A stretch of 64,000 nt of DNA from WHTK01 sp963711035 (GTDB lineage Bacteria; Chloroflexota; Dehalococcoidia; DSTF01; WHTK01), in assembly GCA_963711035.1 (NCBI GenBank), contig CAVQCN010000003.1, forward strand, positions 434,001 through 498,000, given 5' to 3'. This document shows positions 18,401-25,340 of the stretch, one piece after another (within the stretch, counting starts at the first letter, position 1; every line of letters starts with the position of its first letter). Position numbers and translations under genes: made by a program. The notes beneath the pieces were generated by a model that was not told the DNA's origin, made no database searches, and saw nothing but the letters and a program-made list of their open reading frames with translations.

Positions 18401-18722
18401 CACGCCGAGCAACCGCCTCGAAGAGCTGGAGCAGGGTGCGCGGGTGACGGTCGGCGGCCTCGTTGCTGTGCGCCAGTCGCCGGAGACAGCGAAGGGCTTC
18501 GTCTTCCACACCCTGGAGGACGACTACGGGTTGATGAACGTGATCACATCCCCACAACTCGTGAGAGACAAGCGATGGCGCCCCTTGATCGAGAGCGCCC
18601 CGGCCCTCGTCGTCCACGGCCACATCGAGCGCCACGAGCGCTCCATCAACGTCATCGCCGAGCGCTTCGAGGAGCTCGGCGCCATTCACTACGCCGAGAA
18701 GCGCGTGCACAACTTCGGGTAG
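15459..18722 (+). CDS. dnaE2: Error-prone DNA polymerase III alpha subunit (DnaE2/ImuC)
   Basis: C-family polymerase of 1087 residues, the usual DnaE2 length and shorter than replicative DnaE. PHP domain begins at about 38 (RYVELHCHSAFSLHQGTS, then AITDHDSLAGA). The palm has PDVDLDFGRD near 425-434 with two catalytic Asp, and a third in GFIKLDFLGYPSLD near 577. Finger-region segments include YQEQVIQAAMAIAGF and RRAMSRKRSREEMEKH, and FASFGFPKSHAAAMA. An OB-fold follows (RVTVGGLVAVRQSPETAKGF). The tau-binding tail of DnaE1 is absent. ATG 15459 was chosen for its overlap with the preceding stop. It performs translesion synthesis after damage together with the ImuB-like protein. Confidence 0.92.
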   Translation: MRPYRGPVSAGIMRGWPTGEKRHPTPTAVARRMPAGRYVELHCHSAFSLHQGTSRPENLAEMAAALGYRALAITDHDSLAGAMLFAQTAKELGLQAIIGAEITLENETHLTLLCESPRGYANLSRLLSRAHLEALNRDEPRVPFEWLSDYAEGLIALSGCRKGEVASLAEHGELIAAREAATRYRDVFGPANFFIELQDNLVYEDQTRNEHLVALARDLGLGIVATNNVHYAVREQHRLHDVLTAVQHHTNLEEARPHLHANSEFYLKTPAEMERLFAELPEAIENTALIAERCSRFDLTRDLSYEFPDFDSGDGRSADEFLRDECYRLAKERYGTVLGSLPGNVQERLDKELRLIRSSRRAGFFLRLWDILRYAHDNDLPVRGRGSSVGSLVCYLLGLSGIDPITYELAVERFLSEDRPQSDVPDVDLDFGRDARDRMFKYVFETYTTDRAAMVCTFIEYRWASAIRDVGKALGLPESQVDHIAKRMHSRFAQGLRYEMSQMPEFAGRMRFRIWEEFIDLVEQIIGLPRHLSQHSGGIIVAANRMDEQVPLQRTAMEGRYICQWDKDSIADAGFIKLDFLGYPSLDQLNRGLRYVRERYGRMVDPMKDIDLADQEVYAMIQRGDVLGIVQIQSRAQIQVLLRIKVACIQDMIIQVALIRPGPIQGGAVHPYVSRCLGEEEVTYDHPLLEPFLEETKGVFVYQEQVIQAAMAIAGFTSLQADQLRRAMSRKRSREEMEKHRLDFMAGAERNGVNLETANTIYTKILAFASFGFPKSHAAAMAVTAFQVAWLKRYYPAEFYCALLNEQPMGFYTPEVIANDARRHDIEIRPVDVNRSEVECTIEDNVELPSRGAVRLGYRYVKGVGQASLNRLEAERTNGPYRSLWDFWRRTRLSREAIENLIQVGAFAWTGLHERSLLWQLGTFYRPLGAQLPLALLPAETTPSLAEPVHNERVVTDFMLVGIAVRGRMMDLVRDGLHEGVTPSNRLEELEQGARVTVGGLVAVRQSPETAKGFVFHTLEDDYGLMNVITSPQLVRDKRWRPLIESAPALVVHGHIERHERSINVIAERFEELGAIHYAEKRVHNFG

Positions 18723-18731
18723 AAGCTGCAC

Positions 18732-18749
18732 GCGAAGATTTAACTTCGC
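18732..18749 (+). terminator. Hairpin after dnaE2
   Basis: GCGAAG (18732-18737) and CTTCGC (18744-18749) form a 6-bp stem with loop ATTTAA, 9 bases after the dnaE2 stop. There is no downstream T run, so termination strength is uncertain. Confidence 0.35.
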
Positions 18750-18858
18750 TGGTACGGATGCATAAACCCGACAGCCTAACTCTCGCCCTTAGGGGCACAG
18801 GTCGGAGGCGAGTGCAGATTCAGAGGCGTTAACCTTCCTTCGCAGTTGGGTGCCTATC

Positions 18859-18906
18859 CCTTCCAAGCAGGCTGTCGCGGGTTCGAGTCCCGTCCCCCGC
18901 TCCAAA
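18859..18906 (+). repeat. 3' tRNA-Gly copy (candidate attR)
   Basis: These 48 bases repeat 13753-13800 with one mismatch and start at the anticodon loop (CCTTCCAAGCAGG) and run through the T arm to CTCCAAA. The 5' half of the tRNA is absent, so this is not a functional tRNA gene. It marks the right end of the candidate element. The surrounding 18723-19061 has no gene. Confidence 0.8.
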
Positions 18907-19061
18907 TTGCAAATTTGAAATCTGGCTAGACACCAAACACCAACCGGTCCGGAGCCGGTGACCTGCGCCGTCGCGGTGAATCCTCGCGCGACAATAGTCG
19001 ACTAACTGCCCCCTGCCATGCTCAGAAAGACTATCCTTGCTACATCGCGGGGGGTATCTTC

Positions 19062-20138
19062 GTGGCTGCAGCCCTCTCCCAGAGCAGTGAGGAAATATTG
19101 CAAACGACCCAGGCTTTCGGCTCAACACGCAACACAATCGCAGATCCTCGACGCATTCATCAGGAAAGCGCATACACGGAACTCAAAGCCCTCATCAGAG
19201 CCAAGGGCCTCTTGGAACGGGAGCCGTCTTACTACCTGGTCCAGGCAGGGGTGACCGCTGGTCTGGTCTTGCTCACGATTGTTCTGCTAGTGACCGCTCA
19301 CAGCCTCTCGGTACGACTCCTCACGGCCGTTCTCATGGCCGTAACGTCGGCTCAACTAGGTTTCCTCGGCCATGACCTCGGACACAGACAAGTCTTCAAG
19401 AAGCCGCTGTATGACGATCTGGTGATGCTTGTGATCACCCCACTCCTGGGGATCCTTCCGAGTTGGTGGATCGACGCTCATAATCGGCACCACAGCACGC
19501 CAAATGATCTTGAACGTGACCCACACACGACGATCCCTGTACTGGCGTTTTCTGAAGGACAGGTTCGGAGGAAGACGGGGATTTCCCGGTTTCTCATAAG
19601 ACAGCAGGCGTATTACTTCTTACCGCTCCTATGCCTCTCAATAGTCGGGACCAAGCTAAACGGCATCGTCCATGTCGCAAGAGGACAAGCGAAGTATCCT
19701 CTTGCTGAGGTCTTCGGGTTTTCCCTTCACGTCGTCCTGTATTCCGGGTTGCTCATCTGGACTATGCCTCTTGCAGATGCATTGCTCGTCGCGACAGTGC
19801 ATCACGCTTTGACCGGCTTGTATTTCGGATTGATGTTTGCGCCCAACCACAAAGGCATGCCGACCTTCTCGTCCGCGCAACGACCGGACTTTCTGCGTTC
19901 TCAGGTGCTAACTAGCCGTAACATACGGCCCAACCCGGTCACCGATTTCCTATATGGAGGCTTGAACTACCAAATCGAGCATCACCTCTTTCCGAACATG
20001 CCTCGCAATCACCTCAAAGCTGCCCAGCCGATCGTACGGTCTTTCTGTCTGGAGCGAGGAATAAGCTACTACGAGACATCGTTCTTGAGGTCTTACTCAG
20101 AGGTCTTCGGTCACCTCAAGAAGGTAGTGGCTGTCTGA
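19062..20138 (+). CDS. Membrane fatty acid desaturase
   Basis: Di-iron integral membrane desaturase of 358 residues. The three histidine boxes are GHDLGH (about residues 106-111), HNRHH (about 140-144) and QIEHHLF (about 306-312), with hydrophobic pairs between them (AGVTAGLVLLTIVLLVTA; FGFSLHVVLYSGLLIW). GTG 19062 is preferred, behind GGGGGTATC. The order and the QxxHH third box point to acyl-lipid desaturases that introduce a double bond using oxygen. It lies just right of the tRNA-Gly remnant, and its codons are visibly less GC-rich than neighbours (many CTT, AAT, TTT), so recent acquisition is possible. A convergent sigma gene ends 124 bases later. Confidence 0.88.
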   Translation: MAAALSQSSEEILQTTQAFGSTRNTIADPRRIHQESAYTELKALIRAKGLLEREPSYYLVQAGVTAGLVLLTIVLLVTAHSLSVRLLTAVLMAVTSAQLGFLGHDLGHRQVFKKPLYDDLVMLVITPLLGILPSWWIDAHNRHHSTPNDLERDPHTTIPVLAFSEGQVRRKTGISRFLIRQQAYYFLPLLCLSIVGTKLNGIVHVARGQAKYPLAEVFGFSLHVVLYSGLLIWTMPLADALLVATVHHALTGLYFGLMFAPNHKGMPTFSSAQRPDFLRSQVLTSRNIRPNPVTDFLYGGLNYQIEHHLFPNMPRNHLKAAQPIVRSFCLERGISYYETSFLRSYSEVFGHLKKVVAV

Positions 20139-20261
20139 CTTCTCCAGCCATCTGGGCACGGACTTCACCGCTCCCGGATTCAAAGGGAGATATAGCAACT
20201 TTTCTCGCGGAAGCAATCGGGGCAGTCTGAGACGGCGGTCCGGCCACGAGGAGAACGAACC

Positions 20262-21136
20262 CTACGGCAGAATCTCGATCTGCATCCGGCCGAGGCGCTC
20301 GGCATCGGCCACCAGCTCGATCTCGGTCACCTTGCCATCCCGGACCGTGAAGCTGAACGCCACCACCGGCCTGCCGCTAGCGGCCCACACCCCGCCTGGC
20401 ACGCCATCGATGAGGGCGAGCTGGGCGGCCTGCGCCTGACCCTTGAACTGGTTCGCCACGGCTGTTGCCCCGTGGATGTCCGAGGTGATCCAGCCGTTCC
20501 GCCGACCCATTTGGAGCGCCGTCTCGTCAGGCCGTAATACGACGTCCGGATCGAGTACAGCCAGCAGCGCCTGCAAGTCACCGTCGCGCGAGGCTCTGAA
20601 GAACGCGTCCACGATGTCCCGCTGCCGCGCCACGTCCCCGCGCGGCCGTCCTCGGACGCGCCCTGCACCCGTCGGCGGCCACGGCTGGCGAGCTGGCGGG
20701 CTGCAGCAGGCGAGCGGCCGACGATGCCGGCGATTTCATCGAAGGACACGCCGAAGACGTCGTGCAACACGAATGCCACGCGCTCGGCGGGCGCCAAGCG
20801 CTGGAGCACTGCCAGCATGGCCAGTCCCACCGACTCCGAAAGTATCGCCTCGTGCTCTGGGTCAGCAGCATCCGGAATCGATTCGCCGTCCGGCACCAGC
20901 GGCTGCTCGCGCCGAGACCGGCGCGAGCGCAGCATATCCAGGCACACCCGCGACACGACCGTGGTTAGCCAGCCGCTCAGGTTCTCCACCTGACTCGTGT
21001 CGGCACGGCTCAGCCGGAGCCAGGCTTCCTGCACCGCGTCGTCGGCCTCGCTGGCCGAGCCGAGCAGGCGATACGCCACCGTTTGCAACCGTGTGCGGTC
21101 AGCCTCGAAGCGTTTCGCCAGCAATTCGTCGTCCAT
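20262..21136 (-). CDS. ECF41-like sigma factor with SnoaL-like C-terminal domain, frameshifted
   Basis: Region 2 is at the start (TVAYRLLGSASEADDAVQEA) and region 4 at about 110-165 (APAERVAFVLHDVFGVSFDE then GRSPAAARQLASRGRRR). The frame breaks at about 20637-20642, in a GGGG run: one missing G would continue as DVARQRDIVDAFFRASRDGD, a SnoaL-like domain with DPDVVLRPD and GRPVVAFSFTVRDGKVTEIE. The fused domain is typical of ECF41 (SigJ-like) factors, where it acts in cis in place of an anti-sigma factor. Rebuilt length is about 291 residues. An ECF41-type promoter precedes it, implying autoregulation. Confidence 0.85.
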
Positions 21137-21172
21137 CGGTCACAGTCTCCCGTCTTGTTACGTCATATCACT

Positions 21173-21199
21173 GACGGCCGAGACGCGGCCGATGTGACA
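21173..21199 (-). promoter_or_regulatory. ECF41-type promoter of the sigma gene (minus strand)
   Basis: Minus strand: TGTCACA (21193-21199), 16 bases, then CGTC (21173-21176). This matches the published ECF41 consensus in sequence, with a typical ECF spacer. It lies 37 bases before the sigma factor start, supporting self-activation. Confidence 0.72.
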
Positions 21200-21277
21200 A
21201 AGGCATGATGGCGGGCATCACCAAGGTAGCGCACACGTCCGGTTAGGCGCGCCGTGTGGTACCAGCGAAACGGAGCC

Positions 21278-21304
21278 GGTCACATTCGCACGACGTCACC
21301 CGTC
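21278..21304 (+). promoter_or_regulatory. ECF41-type promoter of the YCII gene
   Basis: GGTCACA (21278-21284), exactly 16 bases, then CGTC (21301-21304). It differs from the ECF41 consensus only in the first base of the -35. It lies 22 bases before ATG 21326, leaving room for the GAAGGAGG ribosome site. With the divergent copy at 21173-21199 it ties the YCII/VOC genes to the sigma factor. Confidence 0.68.
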
Positions 21305-21325
21305 AGATCGGTGAAGGAGGACGAC

Positions 21326-21679
21326 ATGCAATTCGTAATGGTTATCTATCACGGGAGCTTCCCTCTGCCGGGGTCGGCTGCTTGGAAGGCGCTGCCCGAA
21401 GCGGAAGAGCAGGCGATCTATGCGGACTACGCAGAGCTCAACAAGACGCCGGGGATCACGTTGCGACTTCCCACCATCGCGCCGGCCAAGGCCACGACGG
21501 TGCAGGTACGGGACGGCAAGGCGGAGGTCAAGGATGGGCCGCATCTTGGCGAGGGCATAGGTGGAGCGTTCGTCTTCGACGCTGAAGACCTCGATGCAGC
21601 GATCGCGCTGGCTTCCCGCATTCCGCAGGCACGCCTGGGTGGTGCGGTGGAGATCCGGCCCGTCGAGAAGTACTTCTGA
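21326..21679 (+). CDS. YCII-related (DGPF) domain protein
   Basis: Protein of 117 residues with the dimeric alpha-beta barrel typical of YCII/DGPF proteins: MQFVMVIYHG at the start, TVQVRDGKAEVKDGPHLG (the DGPF-like motif) in the middle, and GGAVEIRPVEKYF at the end, matching the usual xxEVRPV tail. ATG 21326 is 6 bases after GGAGG. Such genes are frequent targets of ECF41/42 sigma factors. Enzymatic activity is unproven for the family. Confidence 0.88.
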   Translation: MQFVMVIYHGSFPLPGSAAWKALPEAEEQAIYADYAELNKTPGITLRLPTIAPAKATTVQVRDGKAEVKDGPHLGEGIGGAFVFDAEDLDAAIALASRIPQARLGGAVEIRPVEKYF

Positions 21680-21728
21680 GCATATCCGCTCCTCGTTGAG
21701 CCTCAAGTCACTGGGAAGGAATCAGAGC

Positions 21729-22124
21729 ATGAAGATCAAGCTGACCAGCATCTACGTGGACGACCAGGAAAAGGCCCTGCGCTTCTACACGGACGTCCTC
21801 GGTTTCACCAAGAAGGGTGACTTCACCCAGGGCCCATATCGCTGGCTGACGGTTGCCTCTCCCGAGGAGCCCGATGGCACCGAGCTGCAGCTGGCGCCGA
21901 ACGCCAATCCGGCCGCCGAGGCCTACCAGCAGGCGATCTTCGGGCAAGGCCAGCCGGCTGCCATGTTCTACACCAACGACGTTCAGGCCGACTATGAGCG
22001 CATCAAGGCTGCCGGGGCCGAATTCACGATGCCGCCCACCAGCCAGCCCTGGGGATCCATGGCAATGCTCAAGGACACCTGCGGCAATCTGATCCAGCTG
22101 ACGCAACTGTCCTGGCAAGCCTAA
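21729..22124 (+). CDS. VOC-family (glyoxalase/bleomycin-resistance fold) protein
   Basis: Protein of 131 residues made of two beta-alpha-beta-beta-beta repeats: KLTSIYVDDQEKALRFYTDV opening the first, and PAAMFYTNDVQADYERIKAA opening the second. The end, MAMLKDTCGNLIQLTQ, keeps the metal Glu position as Gln. It lies 49 bases after the YCII stop and is probably in the same ECF-controlled unit. Function may be detoxification or dioxygenase-like; it is not identified. Confidence 0.87.
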   Translation: MKIKLTSIYVDDQEKALRFYTDVLGFTKKGDFTQGPYRWLTVASPEEPDGTELQLAPNANPAAEAYQQAIFGQGQPAAMFYTNDVQADYERIKAAGAEFTMPPTSQPWGSMAMLKDTCGNLIQLTQLSWQA

Positions 22125-22271
22125 CGTCTACTCACCGGCGTCGCCGCAACCGTTGCCGCGGCGGCGCCGAACGACGCAGTATCATCGAAGAACTGCGCTG
22201 AGCCGTCTGGCGATCGAGGATACGACCTGCGTAGACGGCTCGGCGTCCATGAGGGAGAGAGGCCTTTCGTC

Positions 22272-22736
22272 ATGCCCTACACCGTGGATTTCACGACCGT
22301 CTCGACCGTCGGTCTGGAGTCGTCGCCGGTTGCGGCCGCGCTCGCTGGTCTCCGGGCCAACGAGGCCCGCTACTTCAAGAACAAGTACAACCACACCTTC
22401 ACGGTGGAGCCTGCCAGCAACGCCAAGACGGCCATCGACTGGGTGCACCGGATCCTCAAGGAGGAACGCGACATCGTCATCTCGTCGCCCCCTCTCGAGG
22501 CTACTGCCTTTCAGGTCGAGAACATCCGAATGGCCTACGTCTTCTACGAGAGCGGTCTGTCGATCAACGTGATGTATACCGTCGACGATCCCAACAAACG
22601 AGCGGTCGGGTTCAAGCTCTCCGACGGGATGGAAATCCCCGCGGAGCTCGCCTCACGGTTCAAATTCGCGAGGCAGAAGTCGAGGCTGGCGGGAACCATT
22701 CGTGGTTCCTACTTCGCCTTCAAGACCGAGTACTGA
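22272..22736 (+). CDS. Conserved-looking protein of unknown function
   Basis: Protein of 154 residues, soluble, with no signal peptide or membrane segment. Features include an N-terminal VDFTTVSTVGLESSPVAAAL, a Lys/Asn/aromatic stretch (RYFKNKYNHTFTVEP), and an acidic-hydrophobic strand pattern later (MAYVFYESGLSINVMYTVDD). GGGAGAGAGG lies 10 bases before the ATG. I do not recognise a family and no catalytic pattern stands out. It stands alone between the VOC gene and a convergent amidohydrolase. Confidence 0.65.
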   Translation: MPYTVDFTTVSTVGLESSPVAAALAGLRANEARYFKNKYNHTFTVEPASNAKTAIDWVHRILKEERDIVISSPPLEATAFQVENIRMAYVFYESGLSINVMYTVDDPNKRAVGFKLSDGMEIPAELASRFKFARQKSRLAGTIRGSYFAFKTEY

Positions 22737-22972
22737 TCCCGGATCGGCTCTCGTCAGGTCAGCCACTTCGTGCCGGTCCTGTCCCGCTGCTCATTGGGTG
22801 AGCCGGCCGTCTTACCGACATCCGACGGAAGAGTGAGCTTCCCGCAGCACGAGGTGTCGTGGGGAGCCCTATTGTCCCAACGACGCGGCGAACCTCGACG
22901 GAGGCGCCATGTGGCCGAAGGGAGACGACCTTTCCAACTCGACTCGCGTTCATCTTCTGGTGATTGAGCTGG

Positions 22973-24109
22973 CTATGACAGCCCGTACAGCGCGGCCGCG
23001 TTGTCGTGGGTGAGCGCCCGGCGTGTCTCCGGCGTCAGCTGCGCCATCTGACGCTCCACCGTTGCGCGAGAGTTGGGCCACGTGCTGTCCGGGTGAGGAT
23101 AGTCGGAGGCCCAGAGGACGTGGCCTTCGCCGAAGAAGTCGAGCAGGCTCATCGCTACGTAATCTTCCTGGAACGTGACGTAGACCTGCCGCTTGAACAG
23201 CTCGCTCGGCTTGAGCTGCAGGTTGACGCCTCCGTGCTGCTGCCAGTACTCCCTTGCCTCCCAGAGTCGCCAGTGCCGGTAGTCCAGCTCCTGGACGATC
23301 CAGGGCAGCCATCCCAGGCCGCTTTCGGCCATGACCAGGCGGAGCTTTGGGTGGCGCTCCAGGATTCCCCAGGCGAACAGGTCGACGAAGGGGTCGAGAA
23401 ACTGCCCCATGAACAGCTTCGCGTTTGAGAAGACGCTGGCGGGCGTGCCGGTGGCCGGATCGCTGGGGTCGTTGAGACCGAAGACGACGACGTGGAACGA
23501 CATGATGAGGCCGGTCTCTTCAAAGGCGTTCCACAGCGGCTCCCAGGCCTTGTCGTGCAGCCGCGGGTTCGCGAGCGCCACCTGGATGTTCGCCTGCCGT
23601 ATGCCGCCCATCTTGGCCAGCCGGTAGACCTCCTGGGCGGCCATCTGCGGGTCCTCGGACGGCAGGATGGCGATGCCGAGCAGTCTGTCCGGTGCGACGG
23701 CGCAGAACTCGCCCAGCCAGTCGTTGTATGCCTTGATCGTGAACCCTCGTAGCTCGGGGTCCGGTATCTGCATGGACGCGACGGGGCCGAAGAGCGAGTG
23801 CGCCTGAACGCCGTCCCGGTCCATGTCCGCCAGCCGCATCCCGGGATCGGCCGGACGGCGCCCCACCTCGTCGATGCCGCCGCGGTCGAAGGCATTGAAC
23901 GTCGCCTTGGGGCCCGCCGGTCGCGGCTTGCCGCCCGCCCAGGGCGCCCACCGCCGTCCGTCGATGACCCAGGACGGCGCGTCGTCCTGCTCCTCGACGT
24001 GCGCGACCCGTTCTCGAAGGTTCGCCGGGGCTCGCGAGGTCCAGAGGTCGGCGGGCAGGTACTGGATGTCAAGGTGGTCGTCGCACGAGATCATCTTGTA
24101 GTCGTTCAT
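22973..24109 (-). CDS. Amidohydrolase family 2 (COG2159-type) metal-dependent hydrolase
   Basis: TIM-barrel protein of 378 residues. The first metal ligands are replaced or shifted (ISCDDHLD in place of D-x-H-x-H), the central His occurs in MSFHVVVFG, and the C-terminal metal Asp is in WASDYPHPDSTWP. LGIAILPSEDPQMAAQEVYR is the usual strand-helix unit. Members hydrolyse or decarboxylate aromatic or cyclic acids. GGAGATGGAC precedes the ATG. It is the third gene of a leftward group with an ASST-like protein and an MBL-fold hydrolase. Confidence 0.87.
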   Translation of the reverse strand: MNDYKMISCDDHLDIQYLPADLWTSRAPANLRERVAHVEEQDDAPSWVIDGRRWAPWAGGKPRPAGPKATFNAFDRGGIDEVGRRPADPGMRLADMDRDGVQAHSLFGPVASMQIPDPELRGFTIKAYNDWLGEFCAVAPDRLLGIAILPSEDPQMAAQEVYRLAKMGGIRQANIQVALANPRLHDKAWEPLWNAFEETGLIMSFHVVVFGLNDPSDPATGTPASVFSNAKLFMGQFLDPFVDLFAWGILERHPKLRLVMAESGLGWLPWIVQELDYRHWRLWEAREYWQQHGGVNLQLKPSELFKRQVYVTFQEDYVAMSLLDFFGEGHVLWASDYPHPDSTWPNSRATVERQMAQLTPETRRALTHDNAAALYGLS

Positions 24110-24151
24110 GTGTCCATCTCCGGTGGTGCAGGCTTCTCCAGGTTCGCAGCC

Positions 24152-25300
24152 TCAGTCGGCGAGGCCGTACATCTGGTTGAGTTCTCGATAGCGCTCCGGA
24201 TCCAGCTCTCGGCCCGCGAGGCCGGGGAAGTCGGGCGCGTAGCGATGGGCGCGGAACACGGAGTTGCGCGCGCCGACGCGTGAGCTGAACGGGCTGATCC
24301 ATTCCCAGACGATCTGGCCGCGCTGGGTTACCTCGAAGATACGCCCCGTGCCGCCCTCGCAGATGAGCGTGTTGCCGTTGGGCTGTCGCTCGGCGCCTGA
24401 GATGTGACTGCTGAAGAACTGCGCCTCCGGCTCGGCGACGTATCGCCAGACCGTGCTGCTGTCCTTCGGGTTGACCTCGATGACGCTGGAGCGCGGGCCG
24501 CCGCGACGGTGCATGCCGTTGTCGAAGATCTGGATGTTGCCGTTGGGCAGGACCGTGGGGTGGTGCTGGTGCGACAGGTTGGGGAAGGTGTACTTCCAGA
24601 TCACCTTCTCGCGCGACGGGTCGATCATGCCGACCAAGCTGTTGTTGCGGCAGGAGAAGACGAGGTCGCCGTCGCGGTCCATGGCGATGCCGTTGAGGTG
24701 CGTCCATTCGTTGCGCGCCTCCAGCGGGCAGATGGCGTCTCGCACCGGGTCGAGCAACTGCCACAGGTGTGTGCGGCCGACCTCCTTGCCGCGGGCGTCG
24801 ATCTCGAGGATGTCGTCGGAGATCAGCTTCGGTTGCGGCCGCTCGCGAAAGCCGCCCCGCACGCGCTTTGCCATCTCTTCGTCCAGCTCGATCCACAGCG
24901 GCAGCAGGGTGTTGCCGTTGGGCAGGCGCATGAAGTCATGGTGGGTGGCGACGTTGTCGTAGGACCAGAGGACGTTGCCGTCCCAGTCCATCTCCTGGAT
25001 GCGCGTGTAGCCGCCGCCCAGGGTCCGGATACGTTGCTCGAAGGTGCCTGGCGCGGCGCCGCTAGCCGGGCGCAGCGGGATGTCCGTATCGGTGCCGGTG
25101 ACGAGCAGGGTGCCGTTGGATTGCAGGCGTCCGTACCAGCTTCGCAAGCCGGGGAGGCTCCAGCGATGCACGATGCGTCCCGCCATGTCCAAGAGGTAGC
25201 TCCCGTCGCCGCCGCTCGGCGTGATCAGCGTGTAGCCCTTGAACGAGTGCGGCGCAAAGTGATGCGTGAGGCCCGTAGGCCGAAATGGCGACCATCCCAT
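24152..25300 (-). CDS. Arylsulfotransferase (ASST)-like beta-propeller protein
   Basis: Protein of 382 residues with repeated propeller blades: KGYTLITPSGGDGSYLLDMA, VLWSYDNVATHHDFMRLPNG, VIWKYTFPNLSHQHHPTVLP and RQPNGNTLICEGGTGRIFEV. The H-D/H-H residues before RLPNGN and VLPNGN match conserved positions of ASST-type enzymes. No signal peptide is seen (start MGWSPFRPTGLTHHFAPHSF), which differs from periplasmic AssT. Function as sulfotransferase is not proven; many homologues are uncharacterised. ATG 25300 is preceded by GAGGGG. Confidence 0.82.
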   Translation of the reverse strand: MGWSPFRPTGLTHHFAPHSFKGYTLITPSGGDGSYLLDMAGRIVHRWSLPGLRSWYGRLQSNGTLLVTGTDTDIPLRPASGAAPGTFEQRIRTLGGGYTRIQEMDWDGNVLWSYDNVATHHDFMRLPNGNTLLPLWIELDEEMAKRVRGGFRERPQPKLISDDILEIDARGKEVGRTHLWQLLDPVRDAICPLEARNEWTHLNGIAMDRDGDLVFSCRNNSLVGMIDPSREKVIWKYTFPNLSHQHHPTVLPNGNIQIFDNGMHRRGGPRSSVIEVNPKDSSTVWRYVAEPEAQFFSSHISGAERQPNGNTLICEGGTGRIFEVTQRGQIVWEWISPFSSRVGARNSVFRAHRYAPDFPGLAGRELDPERYRELNQMYGLAD

Positions 25301-25340
25301 CTGGTACCCCTCTGCTAGCGGCGGCGCGCTCTCCTGTCGT

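Larger units (their letters stand above)
13753..18906 (+). mobile_element. Putative tRNA-Gly-integrated element carrying an ImuB-DUF6504-DnaE2 cassette
   Basis: A 48-bp sequence covering the tRNA-Gly anticodon loop through CCA and two more bases (13753-13800) recurs as 18859-18906 with a single mismatch (gcaggT versus gcaggC). An intact tRNA at one end and a 3' tRNA copy at the other is the layout left by tyrosine-integrase elements. The 5.06 kb between the copies holds three co-directional genes for error-prone replication and nothing else recognisable. No integrase or excisionase is present, so the element is decayed, dependent on a helper, or the copy arose by another duplication. Third codon positions inside look less GC-extreme than neighbours. 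A 13-base direct repeat (AACCCGACAGCCT at 13865 and 18765) also lies just inside both ends. Confidence 0.6.

Noticed and set aside
13801..18858. Integrase, excisionase or transposase inside the tRNA-framed segment
   Set aside because: Searched both strands; only the three replication genes have protein-like content.
18829..19173. Minus-strand open frame with GAGDGTRTRDSLLGRD
   Set aside because: Antisense of the tRNA-Gly 3' remnant; it arises from the tRNA sequence and not from a gene.
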